From NCBI GenBank assembly GCA_012845835.1, contig JABAKD010000023.1, forward strand, positions 9,279,840 to 9,343,839: a stretch of DNA of 64,000 bases, in the 5' to 3' direction. The position numbers were made by a program, and so were the translations under genes. The notes beneath the pieces were generated by a model. It saw only the letters and a list, made by a program, of their open reading frames with translations, searched no databases and was not told the DNA's origin. This DNA comes from Undaria pinnatifida. Lineage: Eukaryota; Sar; Phaeophyceae; Laminariales; Alariaceae. Positions 33,051 through 43,890 of this stretch are shown here, in pieces. How positions within the stretch are numbered: position 1 is the first letter of the stretch; each line of letters starts with the position of its first letter.

Positions 33051-33300
33051 ATTATATACAGTAGCTGTAGTAGTAGCTATTATAGTAGCTATGGAAGCTA
33101 GAGTAGCTATCATGGTAACTGCAGTAGCTATAGTACCTCTTATAGTAGTTATATATGGTAGCTATAGTAGCTATTATAGTAACTACGGTAGCTATGGTAG
33201 CTACAGTAGCTATTATAACAGCTACAGTAGCTATTATAGTAGCTATAGTAGCTATAGTAGCCATTATAGTAGCCATTATGGTAGCTGTAGTAACTATAAC

Positions 33301-36057
33301 AATAGGATTGATAGTTGCCCCTACGGCAGCAGCAGTGTCTACTTTTTAAGGGGATCGATACCTCGAGCACCCAAACCAACAACCTACTGCAGCTGGTAGG
33401 AAAAAATGAAGCTGCGACCCGCTGAAAAATCGCACGACCAAAACCAAGCTTTATAACACAGCACAAGGAAAGAAGCATGTTCCTAAACAAACCATGAAAT
33501 TCAACCGGCGATATATTGGGTTAACGCCTCCACAGCAGGAAACCCGTTTGGGAGGCATATTCACTTGGGGTTAGTATAGGAAAGGATTTTGGGGCTCTGA
33601 AGGGGTCAAGGAGTCTCGTCATTCAGAAAGGACGTTTTGCCAAAAAGTGGTATACCTTGATACCTTCTTCATAGAAGCACACGTCTCGAGCTACATACCG
33701 GACCCTCAAACGGACTGCTCGACAAAGAATTCGGACGTGCGAAGCATGATGAGCAGTACCATGGTCTACAGGTACTAACAGCACTAGTAGTATGGTATAT
33801 ACAACGAACGATGTCTGAAAATAAGGAAGCGACTTTCCCTCTCTCTGGGTCAAGATGCATGCTGCCGTAAAGGGAGGCGCACCATTTTTTTTCTTTCTGT
33901 TTTAAGATATAAAAATCTGTGTTTTTTTGTGAAAGAAGGTACTGGTATAGTGCTCTTCAATTGACGGCCCTGTCCGAAACAAGTTGGTGCACCTCTAGCG
34001 AACGACGTGTCCTAAGCGGCTGTTTACGAAAGTTGGTGTGTACGCTGTGTTTACAGGGTACTTAGTCGCGTGAGGCCGTACGCTGTGCTGTATGGTCATC
34101 ACGATGCAGGGGGTGATGATGTATGTGTGCGCGACAGCGACAAATATATGCATGCGGCACAGTTCTCAAATCGGGGCAGATCAGAGCGCTGCTGGGTATA
34201 GCAGATAATAGATAACACCAAAAAAAATAATAATAAAGGAAGGAGCGGGTCAACAAGACGACACGACGGAGACGGTGAACATATCTACGAGTGTCCGTTC
34301 CGCGCGGAGATTCCGATACATCTCTTAAGATCGGCTGGACAAAATCTGGCTTGTTCTTTTTCAGGCATCACGGGCAAGAAAACCACATTTTCCAAAAATA
34401 TAATATATATTCTGAGTGCTCACCAAACGGAAACAAACCAGACGTGGAAAAAAAAGCAACCACACACACACTGAAATTCCACGACTACCTTCGCTCCGTA
34501 TGCCGTCAAATACAACCAACCCGCCGATTGTCGGTATTGACCAAGCTTTTTCATATTTATTTTTACACACTGATCGTCCGTTCCGATATAGTGTGGGTGA
34601 CACGTTTTCCTCTTTATCGAGAAAAACAACCCCCTCCCCCTCCTTCATCCCAAAATCTTCCGCACTCCCAACCGCCCGCAACTACTCCCTGTCAACCGGC
34701 CGTCGACTCCCCTCCCCCGCGCCCATCAGTAGCCCCGGCCCACTTTCCCAAAAAGCTTACCCGATAAATTTGGCATTCATTGATTGCCTCACTCCCCCCC
34801 CTCACCCCTTCTTCCTAAGCCCGCCCCCTTTTTTCGTTCGTCGCACCCTATTATACTCCCCGGAAAAAAAAAAAGAAAAAGAGGCTAAATGTTGGTGGGG
34901 GATGCTATGTTTCTCGTCTCTCTCTCCCTCCGCCCCCACCACTTCCTTCCCGCCGTAACCCGTGAGAAAACGCAAATGAAAAGAAGAGAGGAACCCAAGA
35001 ATCCCTCCTGTGCATCACCCCTCTCTTACGGCAAGCAACGCACTAAAAGTCTCCCTGTCGGATATCGCAAAGGACGCACGAAGAGAGATGTCAGAAGGAG
35101 CGGGGTGGGGGAGGGGACCGGCAGATTCCTTCTTCCTCTCCGGTCCACGTATACCATTGAGGACACACGTTTTTCGTCTAGTGGTTCTTTCTTAGCGCAT
35201 ACCATCTATTTTGGATGCCTTTTCCCTTTCTCCTTCCCCATCCCTCGAGGTAATCTATACCCGGGTTCACTAATAAGCTGGCTCCCCCTCCCCACCACGA
35301 TACGCGCCTTCCTTCATATCGTGAGAAGAGATCAGCCCTATATTCTCTCGTAACACGTAATCGGATTTAGTGAGGACATTCTATCCCAGCAGTAAAAGGT
35401 GAATCAACAAAAAAAAAATGAAAAAACAGGGGAGGAGAGTCGAGCACCTTCCCGAGTTATCTCCCGATGCAGAAAGCAGAAACAAAACCAAAAAGGGGGG
35501 GAGGTAGTGAGGGAGGGAAGGAGGGAGGGAAAGCTGCAGCTTTGATTACTTTGCCTCTGCCCTCAAACAACGAAAAAAAACAAAAAAAAAACGAGAGATG
35601 ACCAGAGAGGTAGAAGCACGGGGAAAACGTGAAACCTGGGCAGCGCTCGTTTCCTCTTCATCGCCCCTCCGAATTCTTCTTCTACTGTACTGCATACCTT
35701 TTGCCACACAAATTTTCAAGCAACGCATATCCAAAAGCGTGCATGAAAAATGAAAAAGGGGGGCTAAGAGAGCAAGAACACAGAAGCGAAAAATCGAGGA
35801 AGACCCAAAAACAAAGACAAGCTCGAGGCAACCCCCCCCCAAGAAACCAGCGCCTCATTCGGTTGTACAGAAACCCAAGCATCCAGTACCTTGCTCTGTA
35901 CCGGGACACCCCAGCAGTCAGTCCCTCATTTTGCACAGAAAACGTTCGTCTTCTTTTGTTTCTTAGTGCATTCCGAGGGATATCGACACAGCAATACGTC
36001 TGTCCCTCGAAATTCTGGTTCACCGCAACTCCCGCATCTTTGTTTGATTTGTGTCGT
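33301..36057. other. No supported gene; pyrimidine- and purine-rich unique sequence
   Basis: The long frames here (for example 34291-34767) consist largely of proline, serine and basic residues from C-rich sequence and show no family signature. The stretch lies just downstream of the GMP synthase C-terminal exon. It could hold untranslated or intronic sequence of an unseen gene. Confidence 0.4.
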
Positions 36058-36144
36058 TTATTCCCACTCGGTCGTGGCGGGAGGCTTGGAGCTGATGTCG
36101 TAGGTCACTCTGTTGATCCGTCTGACCTCGTTGATGATCCTGTC
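36058..36144 (-). pseudogene. guaA: GMP synthase, last exon with stop codon
   Basis: This encodes [20 protein letters not shown], then PPATTEWE and TAA. It matches the conserved family ending SKPPATIEWE with one change (Thr for Ile). The exon start is uncertain. Further upstream another frame gives ADQWP, resembling the family's MTADWAR, so a frameshift may lie at about 36145-36165. Confidence 0.8.
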
Positions 36145-36740
36145 GAGAGGACGTCGGCCATTGGTCGGCCGCGGAAAACACGAACAGCAAACGACAAACG
36201 AGAATCCGGCGGATACATGGATATAAGTTGGCGTCGCTACACTTTACCCATCAATAGGTCTGGGTGAATGAGGCAAGAACAAAAACGGGTCAGGCATGCC
36301 AGGTACCAGGTGCCTGGTATGACGCGTGTGGTTCCAGCCTCACAGAGAAGGCACTACGGATCAAACACGCCCGAAAACCTAACCCCAATCCAAGCCCCGT
36401 GCCGACCTGGATGCAACTTGTCCGGAAAAATGCAGCAGAAAATAGAAACAAAAATTGGGAAAATGTTGACGCCATGATATAGTGTATCATATGAACAAGT
36501 ACCGTTCATTTATGAATATCATTCTGTTCCCTTGTTGAATGCCTTGAACTCGCCCACGGGCCCCGCATTAGCTACTGGTGAAACAATACGTGACACCAAT
36601 AAAGAAACTAGTGCACTAGGTGAGGCGCACATTCTGAGGCAAGGTTTTTGATCTTCACCCATTTCAGAATCCCCCCCCCCCCCCCCCAACACAACCAAAC
36701 CTCACAACCGCCAACTAATTTTCCTTTACCCCTTCAACAA

Positions 36741-36797
36741 CACCCCACCCCACCCCACTCCACCCCACCGCACCCACCCCACCCCACCCCACCCCAC
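36741..36797 (+). repeat. CACCC pentanucleotide repeat
   Basis: About eleven near-perfect CACCC units, preceded by a C-run at 36669-36688. Confidence 0.8.
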
Positions 36798-36959
36798 TGG
36801 TGGTTAGCGATGAAAACATGGTGTCCGCGTCAGAGGCGTACTAAAAAGAAAAAAAGAACGGAGTCATACCCCCAGAAAATAAAGAAAAAAAGAATCGGAG
36901 CGTCGTGATTTCAGTGCGAATCGGAAGAAAAAGGACTGAAAAAAAAAACAAAAAATGGT

Positions 36960-37690
36960 TTTATTAGTAGTAACCCCTCACCGAGCTGGAATAAGATAGG
37001 GTAACGTAGTCGATAAAATATGGAAGGATTTAGGGGGAGGCCAAGAGGAGGTGCTGTCTATAAAAAAGGTTTCGACGGGTACAAGACAGAAGTAAAAGAA
37101 CGAATAGAAAAAAGGGAAAGGCAAGCGCTAATAAATTGGGTGAAAGAGGAGAAGCACTTGGAGACATACGGGCGGTTGAGGGAAGATATTAGAACTGAAC
37201 ATCTATCTGCACGGCCCAATGGACAACGCGAAAAAGCTGAAACTGCGATTTCGTGCACGGGACCTGGACCTACCACACAAAGAAAAATACATACCAAGTA
37301 GTCGGGAGGAGGAGGGCGTGGCTACAAATATGTACCCGTGTGGCACAACAAAAGAGAGTAAGACCCACATAGTAGGAGAATGTGAAATATGAAATTCCCA
37401 AGGAGGAACGGGATGCTTTGTTAAAGGTAATGAGGAAATTAGACGTATGTGACATGGAAGAGTTCGGTAGACTAGAGAATAGCGAGAAAACAATCGCAAT
37501 CCTGGGAGATAAATGGAGGCCGCAAACGGCGAAACGGGATGGGGATAGGATAGGCAAACAGTTTCTATGTAGTATTTGGAAGAAGCGTAATGAGCGCCCA
37601 AATGTTGGAGGTATCTCTATTAGGAGTATGAACGGTGCTCCGTCTCCAAAAGGGGTGCGTGGTCAATGGTCAAATGACTAAGGCAAGAAA
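36960..37690 (+). pseudogene. LINE (non-LTR retrotransposon) ORF2 C-terminal remnant
   Basis: Plus-strand frames with shifts between them read ERIEKRERQALINWVKEEKH, then LHGPMDNAKKLKLRFRARDL, then MYPCGTTKESKTHIVGECE, then DVCDMEEFGRL, EKTIAILGDKWRPQTAKRDG and FLCSIWKKRNERPN before the stop at about 37681. The Cys-His-Cys pattern (YPCG, then HIVGEC) is the C-terminal zinc-knuckle type of LINE proteins. At least one frameshift lies near 37390. Only the 3' end is present, as expected of a 5'-truncated LINE. It sits inside the GMP synthase region in the opposite orientation. Confidence 0.75.
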
Positions 37691-37799
37691 CAAATGAGTA
37701 CCCTCCCCCCCCCGGTCTGGCTCCGTAAAAAAGAAATGGCGTGTGGGTGAGACTTTTTTTTGTCAGTGAGAACTCCCCTGTTCGAACGGCAACAATGCA

Positions 37800-38230
37800 A
37801 AAGTCTCGTACGGGACAGTTGCAGGCAGCATGATCCTATCCTACTTGTACTACTTTTGCGCGCTCACGATGTTACTCGTAGACGCGAATAAAACATCGCA
37901 ATAATCGTCGTTCGTTTCCAGTATGTACTGAAATCAAGATACTAAAGTCAAAAACGGGTTAGCGGTTACGGCTGCAGGGTTTGAGACTTCAAAGCGAAAA
38001 GCTGACGACGAGAGATAGACGATTACGGCATCGATCACTGCTGGCTGGCGATGAAAAATATGTATGCCCGAAACAATCAATATTAGAATGCAACAGACCC
38101 GTACGAGATGGGGGCAGCATGATCTTCTCCTACTCGTATTGCTACTGCGCTCAAGTTTTATATCCAATAGACGCTTGAAAATATCGCGATCATCGTGGGT
38201 GGGGGGCATTGTCGCTATACTAAAGTCAAT
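37800..38230 (+). repeat. ~285 bp tandem duplication, diverged
   Basis: The block with CTCGTACGGGACAG, GCAGCATGATCCT, TACTTGTACTACT and TAGACGCG at 37805-37915 recurs as CCCGTACGAGAT, GCAGCATGATCTT, TACTCGTATTGCTACT and TAGACGCT at 38098-38190. Confidence 0.65.
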
Positions 38231-39524
38231 ATATAATCAACTCCCAAAAGGAAAAATGCGAAGTCCACGCCACGCTACCATCAGCGTGTTCGCGGGATAT
38301 ATATCAAAGTTGGCTGGGTAGGAGCTGGGAAGGAGATAACAAGACAACGGCATTGAAACCGTTGAACGTCGTATATCCCAGGACCAACGCCCGAATGATT
38401 AGAGAGGGCCGTAACTGGATCAAGTCTGGCTGGAAGCTACTTTCTCATGACCGAGGGCCTAGATAGTGGGTGAGCTTGCGCAAACTCCACACCACCCGAA
38501 ATGACGACATTCCAGGTGACCATCTCTGCCGCACCTGATGCCCAGGGTTCAGGTCGGGCCGACATACTCAGTCATCCGCACAGAACGGCAGCTGCTGGAG
38601 TAGTAGTAGTAGTAACGGGGACCGCCGCTAGGAACAGCTCGCGTTGTCGCTACCACGGGAAGTGAGGATACGCCAGCTAGGAAATAGCGATGGATTGCGA
38701 ACGCAAATGAGTGAAAGTGACACACGACGTGCACGAACGTTCGTGGAAGTGTGGTGCGCTAAAGCTTTATATATCCCCATCCGCTGGAGGAATAACAAAA
38801 AAGCCATACGAAGTAGTATACTAAGCCAAGGCCAACCGAACCCACCAAAAAATATGTTGGGAACAAATGTTTTACGACCATGGTTATATGTCTACCAGGT
38901 ACAACCCTATGCGCGATAGAACGAAGGTTGTAGCACCGGGGGGGGGGGGCTGTGAGCGCGGGGTAAGCTTGTCCAGATGGTCGCGGAGGGTAAAAACCTC
39001 TTACGAGTTGAGCCTTCGACATACGAATGACTACATAACAGTACATCGACTTCCCCCCCCCCCCCCAACGAAACTTACCTATTTGAGATTCGACCCAAAA
39101 CCTCGTAGGGCATGTGATACTCGTCATTTAGTCCGTCGTCTGCACGCAATGTATCGCGCATGGTACTTCCTATAGAAATATGAAAAAACACAATATGCGC
39201 ACACACAAGTCATATGTAGCAATGAGCAAACGCGCAAAGGGTAACAACCATTTGCAGCAAAAAATGAACAAAAAACGAACCACGACAAAAAATGAACTGA
39301 AAAACAGACGAGCAATACACAATATAAAAACACATATACCAGGCCAGCCCAATATAACAAACAAACAGACGAGCACAAAACAAAACACATTCACAGAAAA
39401 AACAGCAAAAAAAGGTGCAAAACTATTATTCAGTCGTAACATAACACAAAACGAGACTGTGGCAAAAACACGTGAAACAAACTCCCAAACACAAGAGAAA
39501 CCACGAGGAAAGCAAGCCCATGTC

Positions 39525-39590
39525 GCCTGCTATCTTCCATTACCTCGACGCTCTCGACGGGCAAGAGGACAGCAAGCGCAAAAAGTACAA
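39525..39590 (-). pseudogene. Second duplicate of the GMP synthase exon
   Basis: The minus strand encodes FALAVLLPVESVEVMEDSR without a stop, parallel to the intact exon. The residues VLLPV are closer to the general family than the intact exon's ALVPV. The splice donor is GC, not GT (AGCAG|GCGACA). Together with 39841-39898 it forms a run of three copies of one exon, 200-330 bp apart. Confidence 0.6.
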
Positions 39591-39840
39591 ATCAAAAGCT
39601 GAAGTGAAAGACCGGTAGTCTCTCATGATCCCGGTGCTCATGGCGTGCAATAGAATGGCCCAGGCAACAGGCATTTAATCCACGAAACAACCCCGAAAAA
39701 AGAGTACTGGGTATAAAGCAACATCTACGACAACAACAAAACCAAAAGGAACAAACGAACATTTCATAAAACGAACAATTCCAAAAATAAAATGAAGAGC
39801 TTCGAAAAAGCATTTCTGAGCGCAAGGAAACCCCTGCCAC

Positions 39841-39898
39841 CTGCAGTTTCCCAGGATCCCCGAGGCTATTGACGGGCGAGAAAGAGGGCGGCCAAATC
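39841..39898 (-). pseudogene. Decayed duplicate of the GMP synthase exon at 40046-40158
   Basis: On the minus strand TTTGGCCGCCCTCTTTCTCG and the following 38 bases parallel the coding sequence of [19 protein letters not shown], ending GGAAACTGCAG|GTGG at the same splice position. It contains an in-frame stop (CAATAG) where the parent has CAAGAG. Confidence 0.65.
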
Positions 39899-40045
39899 AA
39901 AGCATACAGCATACAAAAAACACCAGAAGACAAAGACAAGAGGGACCGAAACAAACGAAACACCAGGTATAAGGTTAAACGTAACCTGGTGCATACCATA
40001 TTCGTTTGAACACTCAACACATGTGCTTGGAGGACATGACATCAC

Positions 40046-40158
40046 CTGCTGTCTCCCATGACCCCGACCCTCTTGACGGGAACGAGGGCGGCAAACGCCT
40101 GTCCAATGTCGCGGGAACTTCCCGCGGTGTTCAGCTCCTTCACTATGATCGCGTCCGC
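40046..40158 (-). pseudogene. guaA: GMP synthase internal exon, intact frame
   Basis: On the minus strand it is preceded by the acceptor TTGTTGACAG and followed by the donor GTGATG. Its 113 nt (37 codons plus 2 nt) encode [23 protein letters not shown] and VGVMGDS, with the trailing AG completing a codon across the splice. This matches the dimerisation segment of the family. It is in phase with the preceding exon, which ends MARE. Confidence 0.8.
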
Positions 40159-40269
40159 CTGTCAACAACATGTACACCAAGTGTTACAGAGATAGGGAGG
40201 GGGAGGAGGAGTGGGGGGATAGGGGGGGGGTAAGGGGAGCGCGGGGGAGAGATAAAGGGCGGGGGGGGG

Positions 40270-41160
40270 GTATACTCATCTCATCCATAGCCGTACTGCT
40301 GTCTCAAAAATATTGACTCTCCCATCCTTACAATGCCGGGACGGAGCATGTCGGGTTTTCACCAACCAGGCAGACATTGCCTGCTCCAAGCGCGAAGCGC
40401 CGTGAGGTGCTCGGCGAGTCTCATGAAGGGTGAGCTGCACTTTGCCATGGACCACTTGTGTATTCCACTGTGCGTACTTCCTTGCATGTGGATAACAGCT
40501 TCGAATGGTTTTTTGTCCTGGTGTGGCGCGGGTGCGGGAAAGAGAGAAGGGAAGGAATGTTCTCAAACCCAATAGCGCCGTGCAATAAATATACCTCTGC
40601 TGACGCGATTTGGTTGGGGTCGACATTATAAAGTCCGGAGGGCGGGGGATGGAGGGGATATTACTCATGTATTGCTTGATCTAGTCATTCCACCACTAAC
40701 CACGCACCTCTTTCGAGGCGCATTTCATGCATACGTGCTGGGGGGAGAGTGGGGAGGGTGCGAAAACAAGTACCTCCCGTGCCATGTTGAGGTTCTCCTC
40801 GCTCAGGGGTGCCAAGCAGCGGATGGCCAAGCCCGCTCCAGGGAAGGGGTGGCGCCGAACGCTAAACGCATCCATGCCCAGCGCCATGCCCGGCGCTCGC
40901 AATTCGTCCTTCGAGCGGTTAGAGTAGAAGAGGAAGGGGCAGTTGGCGGGCGGAGGGAGGGGGGGGGGGGGGAAGGCAGAAGTTAGCGGGGCGGAGTGTA
41001 CTCGATATTCACGCATGGCCGTAGTCGTATGGCCATAGACCCTCCCATCCTTACAATGCCGGGACGGAGCATGTCGGGTTTTCATCAACCAGGCAGACAT
41101 GGCTTGCAGCGCGAACCACCGTGGAGTGTTCGGCGAGTCGCATGAAGGGCGAGGTGCATC
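40270..41160. repeat. Direct duplication, ~720 bp apart, around GMP synthase exon
   Basis: About 40270-40450 and 40990-41160 share CTCCCATCCTTACAATGCCG, GGACGGAGCATGTCGGGTTT and a further ~90 bp. On the minus strand both copies keep the frame KTRHAPSRHCKDGRV open, but no protein family is recognised. Confidence 0.75.
40774..40908 (-). pseudogene. guaA: GMP synthase internal exon with RHPFPG motif
   Basis: This 135 nt, phase-0 exon lies between an acceptor ending CTCGAAG and the donor GTACTT. It encodes 45 residues including RRHPFPGAGLAIRCL and ENLNMARE. The family signature is RHPFPGPGL, so Pro to Ala is an unusual change in a motif that is otherwise nearly invariant. Confidence 0.8.
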
Positions 41161-42020
41161 ATATTTACAACCGCGTGTAAGGCGGACTTGCCTTTGAATG
41201 ACCACTTCAATGAGTAATTGAATTTCGGGTATGGCCACTTCCAGAGGCAGCAATGGGAGTATAGGTAACTGCCTCGTGGGCGTCTTACCATAATTACTAC
41301 GTGATACGATTGTTTCCCCCGTGCTGAGTAAAACCTCTCCACCCCGCGCAAAATGGTCTATCGAAGCATGAGTCGGGGGGGGGGGGGGGGGGCAGCAAGG
41401 GATTGTAGGGGACGGGAACAGAGGCCACGTCGGAAGAGGCGGGGGAGTCTGGCGCAAGACGCTATACTCGCCCATGCGCTTGGCCACATCCAGTGCTTTC
41501 GCGTCGTCGTTTAACATGGGTATTAAGTAGAAAGAAGGCATTGTACGGGGCTAGGGGGGGGGGGGGGGGGGGTTGTCCATGTGCAAAGGTAAGCCAGGCG
41601 CTCCGGCTTCACAAAAACACACACACATACACGCACGAATTCCACTCAGTCTGTCGAGAAGGCTACGGTAGCAGAAAGCATTAGTTGGGGGGGCTTAGCA
41701 CGGCATGGGGGGTGCGGGGCTCTGGGGGAGCATGAGTGATAATCAAGGGATTGGAATGCCATGTTTCTTGTTTTGCAGCAGGCCTGCTCTGTATACATAC
41801 CTAGAACTCCATTGCATTGTGCATGCATGCATAGAGTGGTATTAATACCACTTTCGCTTTACTCTAAATACTGTATGTATTGTATATGGATGGGATACAC
41901 TTCGAAGGACAGGCCCTCTGAAGGGAGGAGCTGCAGAAACAGAAACGGAAAACATCGCCACTGTAGTAGCTTGCGGTCCAACTACCAGGTATAGTGCAGC
42001 CGTGAAACTGTGCCTCATAC

Positions 42021-42087
42021 CTTGAAGAATTTCCCTCAACGGCTCCATGCGCTTGAGGTGCATCGTGTCCGGCAGCCCCCAACCAAC
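42021..42087 (-). pseudogene. guaA: GMP synthase exon with GLPD motif
   Basis: The flanks are textbook: acceptor TTGCTCTTTACAG and donor AAG|GTATGAGG. It encodes VGWGLPDTMHLKRMEPLRE and then ATTCTTCAAG. The family expects VGGLP near the start and FKDE at the exon join. Removing one base from ATTCTTCAAG would restore Ile-Phe-Lys, so a +1 insertion is likely. The extra Trp suggests a further 3 bp change. Confidence 0.7.
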
Positions 42088-42689
42088 CTGTAAAGAGCAA
42101 AAAGGTGAGGCAAACGTCAAGAAGCAAAAAAAAAGGAAAATATCAGAGAAAGTATATGGCGCACGTCAAAGAAGGAAAAAATATAGGAAATCACGGCAGT
42201 TTTATCCTGCGTAAAAAACACCGACGAATAAAGAAACTAGTGCATACAAGTTGCGCATGTGCGGCCTGGTGCTGGACCGTTAAAATAAATCTACAAGGGA
42301 ATGCAGAGGGTAAAAATGGCCAACGATAGTGACGTTTGCAGCATCGACCATTCGAAGCAACGCTGGCTGCTGGAATTATACGATACAAGTCCGCAATAGT
42401 ATAATATTGCTAGCTACGCTACGCCAAGCAAGTCTCCTAAAAGTTGTCGTGTCCGTGAGATTCAGAGTCACTCGTGTGAGTAGCTCTAAACCATCGGTCA
42501 AAAAGGGAAAAAGGCGGTATTAACACTTCCCCTATCCTAGCCTTGTACTAGATGTAGATAGGATAGCAACCACAGTACGTTTGTTCTGTCGTTAGGTCGC
42601 TCGTAGCTGACGTTTGAGTCTCTGTTTGTGTCGATCAGCTTTTTAGTTGTTGGTGTCGGTCAGCATTTATTGTTGTTGGTGTCGATCCC

Positions 42690-43890
42690 GAAATCACAGC
42701 ATTCAGCGCCTCGTACGCTCCGCAACAACGCCAATCAATGCATTAATTCGCGATACGCTGCTACAGCAAGGGTGTGTGTTCGCACCACTGCTATTCATTA
42801 TGCTTTACACGACGGCATTGCAGGTGGCCGACACACGCTTCCTCGCTGATGCAGTCATAATGGACCACATGGTGCAGCTCGAACTAAAGAAGGAGAAAGG
42901 GATAAAGAAGGGCACACCACGCACACGCAAAGTCAACGGGCGAGGCGACGGGGGAAGGAAGAGGCGCAGGAGGCGCAGGGGTTGTGGGGTGTGCTGTACG
43001 CTGACGATTCGGGCGTCGTAGCGCGATCGCCAGGAGGGCTAGAAAGGATGATGACGGTGATCGTGACTGCGTGCTCGGCGCTCGGGCTTACGGTCTCCGA
43101 GGCTAGAGCGGAGGTCATGTGCCTGCAGACGAAACATGAGGGAAATACGTCGTTCACCATCAATGCAGCCAGCCAGACTAACAAACAACCATCGAAATTT
43201 GTGTACTTGGGCCGGGCTATCAGGGATAGATGGAGCTAAGCGTCGAGATAGCGCGGCGTCATCAGAGGGCCTGAGCGTGCTTCCGGAGGTACATGATGGA
43301 AATGTATAGCCGCCCGGGTGTGCGCTTACGGCTGAAGGTGCGGATACTGAAAGCCGGGGTGATCGAAACACTACTCTTCGGGTGCTCGACGTGTAGCCCG
43401 AACAAGCTTGACCACGGCAGGCTACGACAGGCTAACTACTGCGTACTCCTCCGATGCCTCGGCTGGCGGAACGGAAGCGCGACGGCCACATCGCATGTCG
43501 ACGGGCCTGCAAAGACAGCCTCCGAGAACATAGAGGCGACAGTGCGGAAACGGAAAATAATGTTCGCGGGATTCGTGCCACGTAGGGGGGAGGAGAGTTT
43601 GCCACGGAGGGCGAATTTTGGAGCAGGTTGGAGGTGAGGGGGCAAAAGAAGAGGGGCACGAGCTGGGTTGGACGGTGCGCCTTGAGGAGGATACGACGGG
43701 ATTTGGCATTGAGTTTAAAAAGTGACGAAAGGCTGCACAGAAGGCCGGCAGATGGTCTCGACGTGTAGAGGAGGGGGCAGAGGCATTCATGAGGAAACAG
43801 CACGACGCGGAGAGCTGTAGAGCTGCAGAGCGACAACTGAAGGCCTCGGCAGCGAAACCCACCGTCGAAACCTCTAAAGAGCGGGGGCGG
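42690..43890 (+). pseudogene. LINE reverse transcriptase, C-terminal part, frameshifted
   Basis: Frames in succession read LLQQGCVFAPLLFIMLYTTA (RT motif 4 region), then VLYADDSGVVARSP (the YADD catalytic motif of RT) with TVIVTACSALGLTVSE, then LKVRILKAGVIETLLFGCST (the thumb-like region typical of LINE RTs), and a degenerate tail to about 43890. Frame changes occur near 42980 and near 43240-43293, with stops inside, so it is dead. It has no endonuclease domain and no 3' tail. Confidence 0.85.

Larger units (their letters stand above)
22733..33300 (+). repeat. Degenerate 9 bp satellite (GTAGCTATA) broken by inserted elements
   Basis: Remaining segments are about 22733-23105, 24180-24300, 25090-25280, 26517-27000, 28303-28470, 29145-29790, 29940-30170, 31428-31490 and 33050-33295. 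The unit is GTAGCTATA or GTAGCTATT with frequent one-base changes, so one frame reads Val-Ala-Ile repeatedly. The gaps between the segments are filled by C/G-tract retroposon copies and by the elements at 30171-31415. Confidence 0.85.
36058..42087 (-). pseudogene. guaA: GMP synthase (glutamine-hydrolysing), 3' half, split and probably decayed
   Basis: GMP synthase makes GMP from XMP, ATP and glutamine. Four minus-strand pieces match the C-terminal half in the right order. They are 42021-42087 (GLPDTMHLKRMEPLRE, end of the ATP-pyrophosphatase domain), 40774-40908 (DELRAPGMALGMD, then RHPFPGAGLAIRC), 40046-40158 ([13 protein letters not shown], then [14 protein letters not shown]) and 36058-36144 ([20 protein letters not shown], then ATTEWE and stop). 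The piece joining GDSR to RIINEV was not found, and neither were the amidotransferase and P-loop exons, which would lie above 42.1 kb. Damage includes an apparent one-base insertion at the end of the first piece, Gly-Ala-Gly in place of the invariant Gly-Pro-Gly, and Ala-Pro-Gly where Ala-Leu-Gly is expected. The short C-terminus is of bacterial/plant type, not the extended animal type. A LINE tail (36960-37690) lies in the gap. It could be functional only if these differences are sequencing error. Confidence 0.75.

Noticed and set aside
34291-35353. Overlapping plus-strand ORFs of 150-180 residues
   Set aside because: C-rich, proline/serine-dominated translations with no motif, overlapping in two frames. 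There is no splice or homology support.
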